38,003 nt of DNA from Phycisphaerales bacterium (GTDB lineage: Bacteria; Planctomycetota; Phycisphaerae; Phycisphaerales; UBA1924): NCBI GenBank assembly GCA_029213305.1, contig JARGPA010000009.1, positions 1-38,003 of the forward strand, read 5' to 3'. Numbering within the stretch: the stretch's first letter is position 1; every line of letters begins with the position of its first letter. Below are positions 1 through 7,033 of the stretch, one piece after another. The notes beneath the pieces were generated by a model, which saw only the letters and a list, made by a program, of their open reading frames with translations, made no database searches and was not told the origin of the DNA. The translations under genes and the position numbers were made by a program.

Positions 1-261
1 CCCGCTACCCGTCTTCGGCTTGGTGAGCCTTTACCTCACCAACTACCTGATAGGATAATCGCCGCTCCCAAGGCGGTAAACCTTTCCTCCGTAGAGCACA
101 TGGAGTATTACCTTCCGTTTCCAGAAGCTATCCTCCACCTTGGGGTACATTCGATTATATTCCTCGCCCTTTCGCCACTCCCTCCGAAGAGGTCGTTCAA
201 CTTGCATGTTTTAGCCATGCCGCCAGCGTTCAATCTGAGCCAGGATCAAACTCTTCAGTTG
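1..261 (-). rRNA. rrs: 16S ribosomal RNA, 5' portion (runs off the left edge)
   Basis: The reverse strand carries the universal 5' 16S primer site (complement at 235-254), followed by the conserved start of helix 3 and the variable V1/V2 region. The mature 5' end should lie about seven bases before this site, near 261. Only the first quarter or less of 16S is inside the window, with the rest to the left. Any open reading frame over this stretch is spurious. The sequence style agrees with a planctomycete, but I could not run an alignment. Confidence 0.96.
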
Positions 262-480
262 ATTATTGTTGCACAGTTCCGAAGAACTGATTCGCATCAA
301 AAGAAGCCGATCCGACTAACCTATCCGTGCTCCCGAAGGAGGCGTAATAGGCCGGTCTACACATTCAAACCCGAAGGTTCAAACATGTCCGAGGTGGCAA
401 AACCTCGAAAAGCTTTTACACTCTAAGTGTCTATTCCAAATTTAAATTTGGGGCTTCCACTTGCACAAGAATGTAAAAGA

Positions 481-502
481 CAAACAAGTGTGATCTTGTT
501 TG
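481..502 (-). other. hairpin in the rRNA leader
   Basis: Bases 481-488 pair perfectly with 495-502 around a six-base loop. Read leftward, a short T-rich stretch follows. It could be an RNase III processing element, a leader structure or a weak terminator. Sequence alone does not separate these. Confidence 0.4.
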
Positions 503-595
503 CCAACGTTTTAATAGACGACCAATACCCCGTCAGGAGCCCAATATGCATTGGTTTATGGCGTCTCACATTCTCGTGGTGGACCCAACTGTTTA

Positions 596-608
596 CTTGT
601 CAAAGAAG
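596..608 (-). promoter_or_regulatory. boxA-like antitermination element
   Basis: The reverse strand reads GCTTCTTTGACAAGT over 595-609. This is close to rRNA boxA elements such as the TGCTCTTTAACA type, which bind NusB/S10 to prevent Rho-dependent termination of rRNA transcription. It lies between the promoter at 670-697 and the 16S 5' end, where boxA is expected. Confidence 0.5.
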
Positions 609-669
609 CAGATTCACTCGGCATCAAGCCTTCGTTTATCAGTGCCAACCGTACTTGGTGGCGGGGGAA

Positions 670-697
670 AGGATAGACACTCCAACTTCATTGTCAA
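670..697 (-). promoter_or_regulatory. probable sigma-70 promoter of the rRNA operon
   Basis: On the reverse strand a perfect -35 box TTGACA (692-697) is followed after 16 bases by TATCCT (670-675). The direction and position suit the 16S gene downstream. Two TTGATCAA palindromes lie just upstream of the -35 box (716-723 and 746-753). The assignment rests on consensus match and location. Confidence 0.6.
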
Positions 698-749
698 ACT
701 GTGAAGGCAAACATCTTGATCAATTTCTCAAGTTTCCGTTCTTCATTGA

Positions 750-1706
750 TCAACGCTGCGCTTCCAATTCACTCCGACGACCCTCCCCAGCGACGCCGAC
801 ACTACAAATCCAGATCGAGTTTAACCCAAATTCCTCGGTGAATTCAACTGAATTCGTTCCAAACGACGATTTCAACGCTTTCCCAGCAGCTACGAAGGTT
901 GCTCCGGTTGTTCGGACATCATCGAGTAAAATAAACACTCTAATTTTCTTCAAATATCTCCGTCGGATCGAATTCGCTTTCCGTTCGGAGATGGTAAACG
1001 CACCCCGGATGTTCTTTGCTCTTGCTGTCTTCGAGAGTCCGACTTGTTCTTGGCGATGTTTCGCGTCGAGAATTCTTAGAATTGGACATCCAACGACCTG
1101 TGACGCGGCACTTGCAAGAACCTGAGTATGATCAACCCCACGAGAGATTCGTCTTATTCGATGCATTGGAATGGGGACTATTGCCACCTGATGGGGTTGG
1201 ATCTGAGCTCGTTCGAGCTGTTCTTTGATCGCATACCCCAGATGGAGTCCTAATCCTCGTCCTGTTGGACGCCATGCTTTGAATTTGAGCGTGAGGACTT
1301 CATTTCGCAGAATACCCTGATAAAGACCCAGACGGATTGCTCGATCCCAAGGTAAAGGCTTTGATCGACACGTGGCGCATCCTTCGCCGTCACTCTCGTG
1401 TTGGCCGACGCTGCCTCCACATCGCCAGCAGTAGGCTTCTATTGGATCACGTTGCCACCCTGTCTTGGTTGCCCATTTGTCGAAAGCAATCCCATTGCGT
1501 CCAAGCAGATGCTGTTCAATCGACTCGAATAGGGCAGCGAATGCTGATTGTTTGAGGATCTGTGAAGAATCGGATGTTTCTAAAGGGAGATTGGTTTCAA
1601 TAGAAGCAGGAGGCCAATCAAAGACATTGCCATCCAGATCAGAAGTATTCCCATCTGGAAGCAAGCTCATATCGGATTCGTCGGGATTGGTTTGTTGGCC
1701 AGACAA
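750..1706 (-). CDS. ComF family phosphoribosyltransferase-like protein
   Basis: The protein belongs to the ComF/GntX family. It has a small zinc-ribbon-like Cys cluster (CWRCG about residues 93-97, then CATCR about 20 residues later), followed by a type I phosphoribosyltransferase fold. The PRPP-binding loop is visible as LLDDVRTTGAT near residue 260. ComF acts in DNA uptake in some Firmicutes, but most family members have no proven role, so function here is open. At 318 aa it is longer than the usual 200-240, because about 85 residues of unfamiliar acidic sequence precede the Cys cluster. The 1706 start is a TTG without a clear ribosome site, and an ATG at 1670 is an alternative. It starts 12 bases after the mcsB stop, so co-transcription with mcsA-mcsB is likely. 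Confidence 0.85.
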   Translation of the reverse strand: MSGQQTNPDESDMSLLPDGNTSDLDGNVFDWPPASIETNLPLETSDSSQILKQSAFAALFESIEQHLLGRNGIAFDKWATKTGWQRDPIEAYCWRCGGSVGQHESDGEGCATCRSKPLPWDRAIRLGLYQGILRNEVLTLKFKAWRPTGRGLGLHLGYAIKEQLERAQIQPHQVAIVPIPMHRIRRISRGVDHTQVLASAASQVVGCPILRILDAKHRQEQVGLSKTARAKNIRGAFTISERKANSIRRRYLKKIRVFILLDDVRTTGATFVAAGKALKSSFGTNSVEFTEEFGLNSIWICSVGVAGEGRRSELEAQR

Positions 1707-1718
1707 TAGTCGAACTAC

Positions 1719-2852
1719 TCACGAGAGATCTGGAGTGAGTTGTTTGCGGATCAGTTCTGCGCGTGCAACTCGTCTTTGTTGTTGAGTGAGTGTTTTGCCG
1801 AGTGTTTTTTGCAAATGCATTGGTTGCACATGAAGTAAGAGTGTATGGATCTGTTCAAGAGTGACCCCTTCGACGAGTCCAAGCATTGCGCCAACACGCA
1901 CAAGGCTCAGGTATTCCATCGCTTCTTCGACTTTCATTAATCTCGCGTTTTTGAGAACGCCGATTGCTCTCCAGATCTGATCTTCGAGCATCTCTTTTCG
2001 GTTTGCGATTAAGTTCTTGCGTGCGTGTCGTTCGTATCCAACTACACGTGGGACAATCTCTTGCTCCATCTCTCGAAGAAGCATCTCATCGGATTTTCCT
2101 AATGTTGTTTGATTTGAGAGTTGGTAGAACTCGCCGGGAGAATCGGATCCTTCGCCGTAAAATCCACGTACGGCGAGCCCCATATCGTGTGCAGCCCTTC
2201 TTACTTTTTCGAGTTCTCCAGTGAGTTTGAGACCCGGGAGATGGAGCATCACAGATAATCTTAATCCCGTTCCAACATTGGTCGGACACGCAGTGAGATA
2301 TCCAAACCGTGGGTGATAAGCATAATCCATCCCTGCTTCGATCTGATCATCAAGCTCATTTGCTTCTGCAAGACAACTGGTTAGAGCAAGCCCTGATCGG
2401 ATGATTTGTAATCGAAGATGATCTTCTTCGTTAATCATGATACTGACACGCTCATCAGGGACGAGGACCGCAACCCCTCGAGGTTCATCAAGACCACCTT
2501 TACCTGTTGAAAGTTTCCCCTTTGCGTGTTGTCTCGACATCAGTTGTCTTTCGACGAGAAGGTTTCTATCTTCTCGGCCGACCTGATGTAGATTGATCCA
2601 CATGAACTGCGAGGCAGTGCTTGTAGTCATGTTCAAGATACGATGTCTGCATGCTTCGAGTACTTGAGTTCGATCAATGCGAGATGCTTGAGGCGTGAAT
2701 GGGAAACCTGAAATATTTCGTGCTAGCCGTACTCTAGATGACATGACAACATCGTTTGATTCACCGAGTCCACGAAGCCATTCTGCGTTCCTGGTAAATG
2801 CGGATTCACGCAGTGGGTTTGTTTCTGGCTGTGCATCGTCGGACGCCTGCAT
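1719..2852 (-). CDS. mcsB: protein arginine kinase McsB
   Basis: McsB phosphorylates arginine residues on proteins and, in Bacillus, marks them for ClpCP degradation. The 377-aa protein shows the guanidino kinase signatures in order: SSRVRLARN near residue 39, the acidic NEEDH motif near residue 145, and the catalytic Cys in CPTNVGTG near residue 195. Length fits the family (about 350-365 aa) with a short N-terminal extension. McsA, its usual activator, is encoded immediately upstream. Near the C-terminus, where Bacillus-type McsB has the phosphoarginine-pocket motif RDxxRA, this protein reads RRVARA (residues 360-365), so the Asp is replaced by Arg. No ctsR or clpC is adjacent. Confidence 0.95.
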   Translation of the reverse strand: MQASDDAQPETNPLRESAFTRNAEWLRGLGESNDVVMSSRVRLARNISGFPFTPQASRIDRTQVLEACRHRILNMTTSTASQFMWINLHQVGREDRNLLVERQLMSRQHAKGKLSTGKGGLDEPRGVAVLVPDERVSIMINEEDHLRLQIIRSGLALTSCLAEANELDDQIEAGMDYAYHPRFGYLTACPTNVGTGLRLSVMLHLPGLKLTGELEKVRRAAHDMGLAVRGFYGEGSDSPGEFYQLSNQTTLGKSDEMLLREMEQEIVPRVVGYERHARKNLIANRKEMLEDQIWRAIGVLKNARLMKVEEAMEYLSLVRVGAMLGLVEGVTLEQIHTLLLHVQPMHLQKTLGKTLTQQQRRVARAELIRKQLTPDLS

Positions 2853-2879
2853 CGTTGCTCCTTAGCCGCCGAGGGCTCG

Positions 2880-2898
2880 ATGATCAATCATTGATCAT
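2880..2898. repeat. perfect 9+1+9 palindrome between mcsA and mcsB
   Basis: The sequence ATGATCAAT-C-ATTGATCAT is a perfect inverted repeat around a single central base, in the 75-base gap between mcsA and mcsB. A one-base loop is too tight for a good RNA hairpin, so a protein-binding operator is more plausible. The half-site TTGATCAAT also occurs as an inverted pair at 716-724 and 745-753, but TGATCA-like words are common in this DNA. Confidence 0.5.
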
Positions 2899-2927
2899 AT
2901 TGAATCAATCTGTGTCACCTATCGATA

Positions 2928-3596
2928 TTAGGAAGAAGCAGCAGTTGAATCCTTCGCATTTGCAGATCGGTTCGGGGTTGCTTCGATTTCAGATGAAGCA
3001 AGTGATGTCAATCGAGTAAGCTCGTCTCTGAGCATCGCGGCTTGTTCGTATTCTTCATCATGGATAGATTTTGCAAGTCGAATCCGCAGAGTGTCGAGTC
3101 GTTCTTCGCGTTGTTTGATGTTACCCAGTAATGCATCTATTCGATTGTCGTCTTTGTTCAACTGACTCTCGCAAAGTGCTCTCTTTGGGACTTTGCCGAC
3201 ATGATTACAACCACCCTCGTGAGCTCGTTCGATCATTGGACCTATTCGATCTTCGAAAATTTGATAGCACGCAGGACACCCGAGGAGTCCTGATTTTTTG
3301 AACCCACCGAAAGTTTGGCCACACCCGACGCATGTTTGGGTTGGGTGCTTGGATTTAACAGGTGGACGAGGAGGTGTCTGACTCAATGGTTCGTCTGGAG
3401 ACTCAGGAGAACTAGAAATCTGACCCATGATGTAGCTCGAACTCGACATCAGTTCACTGATCGGGACATACGGATCTGGATTAATGCCTTGTTTTCTGGC
3501 GCATTTCTCGCACAGATGCCGTTCGACCTTTTTCTTATCACTCGTGATGATCACTTCATGGATCGTCGCTTCGTATTGACCACATTCGCAGAGCAT
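2928..3596 (-). CDS. mcsA: McsA-like zinc-binding activator of McsB (UVR domain)
   Basis: McsA activates the arginine kinase McsB and acts as its adaptor in stress protein quality control. The N-terminus has a Cys pair MLCECG and then CEKC, and a second zinc-finger-like set (CVGC, then CPAC) follows near residues 90-118. The C-terminal part carries a UvrB/UvrC-type motif (about residues 165-200, ending in EEYEQAAMLRDEL). I chose the ATG at 3596 because a full AGGAGG (3604-3609) lies seven bases upstream and MLCECG matches the usual McsA start. A longer reading from 3620 is less likely. The gene is the first of mcsA-mcsB-comF. Confidence 0.93.
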   Translation of the reverse strand: MLCECGQYEATIHEVIITSDKKKVERHLCEKCARKQGINPDPYVPISELMSSSSYIMGQISSSPESPDEPLSQTPPRPPVKSKHPTQTCVGCGQTFGGFKKSGLLGCPACYQIFEDRIGPMIERAHEGGCNHVGKVPKRALCESQLNKDDNRIDALLGNIKQREERLDTLRIRLAKSIHDEEYEQAAMLRDELTRLTSLASSEIEATPNRSANAKDSTAASS

Positions 3597-3641
3597 CCGG
3601 TGCCCTCCTGTATTTAACACAATCCATTGTTGAACTCAGCG

Positions 3642-3647
3642 AGTATA
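3642..3647 (-). promoter_or_regulatory. candidate -10 box upstream of mcsA
   Basis: The reverse strand has TATACT about 45 bases before the mcsA start. I see no good -35 box at normal spacing. A TTGACA lies only nine bases upstream of the -10. The sequence directly before the box ends in TG, which may partly compensate. Confidence 0.35.
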
Positions 3648-3660
3648 CAGGATTTATGTC

Positions 3661-3695
3661 AAAAACGAAAGAGCCCACACGCGATGTTGTGGGCT
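3661..3695 (-). terminator. probable terminator of rpmB
   Basis: Bases 3672-3679 and 3688-3695 form an 8-bp stem (AGCCCACA/TGTGGGCT). Read leftward, it is followed by a pyrimidine-rich stretch and a run of five T at 3661-3665. It lies about 75 bases after the rpmB stop and before the mcsA promoter region. Confidence 0.6.
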
Positions 3696-3768
3696 AGAAT
3701 CGAAAATTATCGGAAATTGGCCGAATTCAGTGCCTTTTCACCGTTAATCAACGGATTCGCACAATGGA

Positions 3769-4062
3769 TCAACCCTCAGCTGCAAGCTTTTGAAGCCGGG
3801 TATATCCGTACTTACGCTTGAGTGGTTTTACAACCAAACCCGAACGGATTGCATGAGCTGAAGCGTACACCTTCTTCGATGACTTTGAACCATCATTGTT
3901 GGTGATTTCAGCATTGACCTTTTGAAGGTTCGGCTTGAAGGTACGACGAGTCTTACCAGTTGTTTGGAGACCGAAACCGCCATCTTTGATTTTGGCACCG
4001 CCGTAGGCTTTTCTGTTGCCGTAAGTAGTCTTTTTTCCTGAGTAGTGGCATTCAAATGGCAT
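3769..4062 (-). CDS. rpmB: 50S ribosomal protein L28
   Basis: L28 is a small basic protein of the large ribosomal subunit. The 97-aa product has the L28 signatures: SGKKTTYGN near the N-terminus, KTRRTFKPNLQKV in the middle and the SAHAIRSGLV motif. Between the GN and KTRRTF blocks there are about 15 extra Gly/Lys-rich residues compared with common bacterial L28. I chose the ATG at 4062 because GAGGT lies seven bases before it and the family begins there, while upstream in-frame codons look like leader sequence. It is a single-gene unit with its own promoter (4125-4152) and terminator. Confidence 0.93.
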   Translation of the reverse strand: MPFECHYSGKKTTYGNRKAYGGAKIKDGGFGLQTTGKTRRTFKPNLQKVNAEITNNDGSKSSKKVYASAHAIRSGLVVKPLKRKYGYTRLQKLAAEG

Positions 4063-4124
4063 TGTTCGTACCTCAATCTGGTCCATAAGGACATATCGGT
4101 GCCCACCTTGGGCGTCGGGTCGTG

Positions 4125-4152
4125 ATGATAGGCGTATGAAACTGGAAATCAA
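4125..4152 (-). promoter_or_regulatory. probable promoter of rpmB
   Basis: On the reverse strand, TTGATT (4147-4152) is followed after 16 bases by TATCAT (4125-4130). This gives a leader of about 55 bases that can form a small GCCCA/TGGGC hairpin. The 16-base spacing equals that of the rRNA promoter at 670-697. Confidence 0.55.
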
Positions 4153-4252
4153 TAGATGTGCAGAGCTGCTAAGTGGTTAATTCAGTAAAGATAGCTGTTT
4201 GTTTGGGTTACGAAAGGGTCGAGTTACAAACTTGCAAAGATGTTCCAGCCTA

Positions 4253-4774
4253 TCACGATGATGTAGATACCCACTCCAGTGCCTTCGTTTCGGTTTGCTT
4301 AATGAATGAATCTTTGCCGGCGATGTAGCTCTCCATCGTGCAGTTCTCTTGCGCAATCAGTTTGGACTTAAGATCTGAGTATTTTCGTGCCTGTGATGGG
4401 TGAGCGATGAGATAGTCTCTGAACGCGAGATGTCTAAACAAGTGCAGCGAACCGATTTCAAAGGCATGTAGATGATGGGTACGAATGCCTTGGGGATCAG
4501 ATTTACGAAAATATCGACGGGTCTCAATGCCGAACTCGCCCATGACCTCATAGCCGAGAGATTCCATTTCAGAGTTGGTTTGGTCGAGCAAATCGAGTGA
4601 TGTAACTTCGATCAGGATGTCAATAATGGGTTTGGCAAGGATATCGGGGATCGAAGTACTCCCAATATGATGAATATCAAGTGCATTCTCTCTTAGTACC
4701 CCACGCAATGCATTGTGTTCTTTTATGAACCACTCTTTCCATAGTGGATCGTGTGGGATGACGAATGTTTTCAT
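4253..4774 (-). CDS. GrpB family protein (UPF0157, nucleotidyltransferase-like)
   Basis: The product matches the GrpB/UPF0157 family, small proteins with a nucleotidyltransferase-like fold and no firm biochemical role; some are fused to dephospho-CoA kinase. The diagnostic block is HHIGSTSIPDILAKPIIDI, and HHLHAFE and a conserved RDYLIAHP follow. From the ATG at 4774 the protein is about 173 aa and begins VIPHDPLW, as the family does. Longer readings from 4819 (ATG) or 4840 (TTG) add unfamiliar residues and have no ribosome site. It stands alone, divergent from the PEP-CTERM-like gene across an AT-rich gap. Confidence 0.85.
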   Translation of the reverse strand: MKTFVIPHDPLWKEWFIKEHNALRGVLRENALDIHHIGSTSIPDILAKPIIDILIEVTSLDLLDQTNSEMESLGYEVMGEFGIETRRYFRKSDPQGIRTHHLHAFEIGSLHLFRHLAFRDYLIAHPSQARKYSDLKSKLIAQENCTMESYIAGKDSFIKQTETKALEWVSTSS

Positions 4775-5018
4775 GAACGACTCTATCCATCTTGATTTGA
4801 TGAGAAGAAAATGTTGCATAATCTGTTGGGTGAAAGACAAGATCAGTTAATCGAATCTGTAAACATGGTTCCAACATTGTGAATAGAGGGTTCTTGGAAC
4901 TAACAAAACAGGCAAACTATTTGCGATTATCTAATATTTTCTCGATATGAATATGTGAATTTTAGGTAGTATCTATATGCTCACATTTTATAGCGAAGAG
5001 TCACAAAGGAGAATTGTT

Positions 5019-5558
5019 ATGAAGAGTTTATTATTGGGTGCGATGACTGTTAGCCTGTCATTTAGTTTGAGTTACGCTCAATCAAGCATTGATATTTCTG
5101 GTATGCAATCGTGGGGATTCGATGGCGACCAGCTCAATGAAACAATGGTCTTTGATGTTCCATTTAACGGATTTGGTGTCATCCTCGGCGTGCAATACGA
5201 TATCACAGTTCAAACCATCAACGAATCTTGGCTCGATGAAGTCAATGTTCGTTTTGGTAACTCAGATGGTACATTCCACGGCAACTGGCCCGACTCTTTT
5301 CGTCCTGGAGCTGGTGACGGATTTAGTGGTACTCAAAGGTACACTGGATCTTTCATAACCGATTTTCATTTGAATGCAGACAGTGAAGTTCACATCTCAC
5401 TCTTTGAGACAGGATTTGATGACAACCTAAACTCTCCAGATGCAATCTTACTTCCTGGATCAACGATGACATTTAGTTACTTCATACCATCGCCATCTAC
5501 GAGTGCATTACTGGGATTTGGATTGTTGAGTGCGACTCGCCGTCGGCGGATCGCGTAA
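5019..5558 (+). CDS. secreted protein with PEP-CTERM-like C-terminal sorting tail
   Basis: This 179-aa protein has an N-terminal signal peptide (MKSLLLGAMTVSLSFSLSYA, cut likely after YAQ). Its C-terminus has the layout of a PEP-CTERM/exosortase tail: a Pro-Ser-Pro motif, a short hydrophobic helix (STSALLGFGLLSA) and an Arg cluster (RRRR). The body is rich in Asp, Gly, Asn and Phe, as expected for a beta-sandwich surface protein, and I recognise no catalytic motif. I chose the ATG at 5019 because AAGGAG lies seven bases before it, and an upstream in-frame start would spoil the signal peptide. The gene is monocistronic with a terminator at 5589-5616. Its ligand and role are unknown. Confidence 0.85.
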   Translation: MKSLLLGAMTVSLSFSLSYAQSSIDISGMQSWGFDGDQLNETMVFDVPFNGFGVILGVQYDITVQTINESWLDEVNVRFGNSDGTFHGNWPDSFRPGAGDGFSGTQRYTGSFITDFHLNADSEVHISLFETGFDDNLNSPDAILLPGSTMTFSYFIPSPSTSALLGFGLLSATRRRRIA

Positions 5559-5588
5559 GAAGAATCAATGGAAAACGAAACTGATGAA

Positions 5589-5616
5589 GTCGAGCAAAAA
5601 GTGCTCGGCTTTTTTT
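5589..5616 (+). terminator. Rho-independent terminator of the PEP-CTERM-like gene
   Basis: An 8-bp stem (5589-5596 with 5602-5609, one G-T pair) around an AAAAG loop is followed by seven T (5610-5616). It lies 30 bases after the stop codon. Confidence 0.85.
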
Positions 5617-5634
5617 GATTCAATGTGTTTGTTC

Positions 5635-5677
5635 AAAACGGCGATCGCCCGAGGAACCGGATGTTTCCTCGGGCGAT
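5635..5677 (-). terminator. strong hairpin, probable terminator of the coiled-coil gene
   Basis: A perfect 13-bp stem (5644-5656 with 5665-5677) closes an eight-base loop. Read leftward, GCCGTTTTG with four T follows, so it probably ends the minus-strand gene at 5723-6658. On the plus strand no T-run follows. It lies back to back with the 5589-5616 terminator. Confidence 0.6.
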
Positions 5678-5722
5678 GTGTCCCATTCGTGGGGTTGCCT
5701 GTGTGGGTCTAAGTCGTTTTAA

Positions 5723-6658
5723 TCAGTTGTTTGAAGCAACCGATCCTTCATCTGCAGCATCTTCAGGAGTGATTTCGATCACAGTTGGTTCGATGTTGAA
5801 CTCTTCAATCTGTTGTTCGAAACCCTGAACTCGGCCTTCTTGGTCAATCAAGAACTGTGCTTCGTCGATGTAGTTACGACTGTTGTCACGGTTCGAGATT
5901 GCTTCTAGACGAGCACGCTGTTCAGTGCGGATGTTTGAGAGACGGCCATTGAGTTGATCAAGCGAGTTTGCTTGGAATCGACTATGAGCGTCAATCGTGT
6001 CCTGACGATCTTCCATCATCTCGATGAGACGATCATTGCGTGCAATCGTGTCAATCTGAGCGTCAAGCTGGAAGAGCTTTGCTTGGAACTCAGATTGCTC
6101 TGTGATCAAACGATCAAGTAAATCTGAGAGTTGTGATTCTTGATCGCTCAAGTATCCAAGATCAATGTTGAGATCCTGTGATCGTGAAGCGTACAAACTT
6201 TGTGTTTGTTCGATTTCTTGACGCTTTGAGTATGCATCTTCGAGATCGACAGGTTTGTTATTAAAGCTAATCCGTACGATCGCACCAGGGTTTGCACTCT
6301 GTGTGACTCGTGCTTGAGCGATTTGTGAATCGACAACATTCAAATCCATCGATGCAAGTGAGACTACTTTTGTCGCGATCTGCATTTCTCTTTCGAGTTG
6401 AGAGATTTGAGTCTGAACTTCGGAAAGATCCGAACGAACTTCAGCGATTTTGCCTGGGTATTGAGCTTCAAGCTTCTTAACCTGAGCACGGAGCAAGATC
6501 GGGTCATCAATTTTGTCATCGATGACGTTTGTGATTGCTCCTCGTGTCTGATTATACATCGCATGTGCACGATGTGGACCTGCGACGGCTACTAGGACAC
6601 CACCGGCGAGGGCGGTGATCACGACGCCGCGTACTACTGTCTTACCAATGCATCCCAT
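5723..6658 (-). CDS. membrane-anchored or exported coiled-coil protein, function unknown
   Basis: I do not recognise a named family. The 311-aa product has an N-terminal hydrophobic segment (about residues 8-33), which could be a signal peptide ending near AHA or an anchor. Long heptad-like helices rich in Glu, Gln, Leu and Ile follow (about 50-115 and 150-240), then an acidic tail. The layout recalls PspA-like coiled-coil proteins that planctomycetes carry behind an N-terminal anchor, but this is only resemblance. The start is well supported by GGAGG six bases before the ATG. It is divergent from the sigma/kinase unit, so a functional link is possible. A strong hairpin lies after its stop. 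Confidence 0.75.
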   Translation of the reverse strand: MGCIGKTVVRGVVITALAGGVLVAVAGPHRAHAMYNQTRGAITNVIDDKIDDPILLRAQVKKLEAQYPGKIAEVRSDLSEVQTQISQLEREMQIATKVVSLASMDLNVVDSQIAQARVTQSANPGAIVRISFNNKPVDLEDAYSKRQEIEQTQSLYASRSQDLNIDLGYLSDQESQLSDLLDRLITEQSEFQAKLFQLDAQIDTIARNDRLIEMMEDRQDTIDAHSRFQANSLDQLNGRLSNIRTEQRARLEAISNRDNSRNYIDEAQFLIDQEGRVQGFEQQIEEFNIEPTVIEITPEDAADEGSVASNN

Positions 6659-7033
6659 AATTTGCCTCCAAAGCTGTATTGCCGATTTTCCTGAGCTCGG
6701 CGGGGTTCTTTAATCCTGATACTGTGACCAGGTATTGGTTTTCCATTCTGTCAAATCAACAGATCCGACACTCCATGTCTGGGATTCGATCATTTCGAAT
6801 TTCAACACTGAGCAGAAAAAATCAAGAAAACATCGCTGATAGATACTTCTTGAGGTTCTCGGACAACGAAAAGCCCATTTTTTGCACCCATAGGGGGGGT
6901 AATCGGGTATCCTTTAGGGGGAGATGACCCATGAAAAACGGCGCTTAATTCTCCTAATAAAGCTTCTCGCGGATGAAATCTTCCAACGCATATCTGCGTC
7001 GAAGAGATGACATCAGTTTCGAAATGAGGGTCC
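6659..7033. other. divergent intergenic region, no gene seen
   Basis: This 375-base gap separates the coiled-coil gene from the sigma factor gene and must hold both promoters. I see no convincing -35/-10 pair. Notable elements are two G-runs (about 6893-6899 and 6917-6921) and a small ACGCA/TGCGT hairpin at 6986-6999 in the presumed sigma-gene leader. A five-codon ATG-to-TAA string at 6931-6948 follows an AGGGGGAG and may be chance. Confidence 0.5.

Larger units (their letters stand above)
262..749 (-). other. rRNA operon leader and promoter region, no gene
   Basis: This is a 488-base stretch between the comF stop and the 16S 5' end. I see no credible protein gene in it. Reading leftward it holds a promoter (670-697), a boxA-like antitermination site (about 596-608), an 8-bp hairpin (481-502) and an AT-rich palindrome near 440-451. 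Together these look like a long rRNA leader of about 400 bases. ORFs in this stretch have no family resemblance and overlap the comF 3' end or the leader. Confidence 0.7.

Noticed and set aside
427..1125. Long plus-strand ORF (232 aa) over the rRNA leader and comF 3' end
   Set aside because: It has no family features, runs antisense to comF in its second half and crosses the rRNA promoter.
6931..6948. Five-codon ORF with a G-rich ribosome-like site upstream of the sigma gene
   Set aside because: It is too short to judge and is not coupled to the sigma start 85 bases away. The G-run may be chance.
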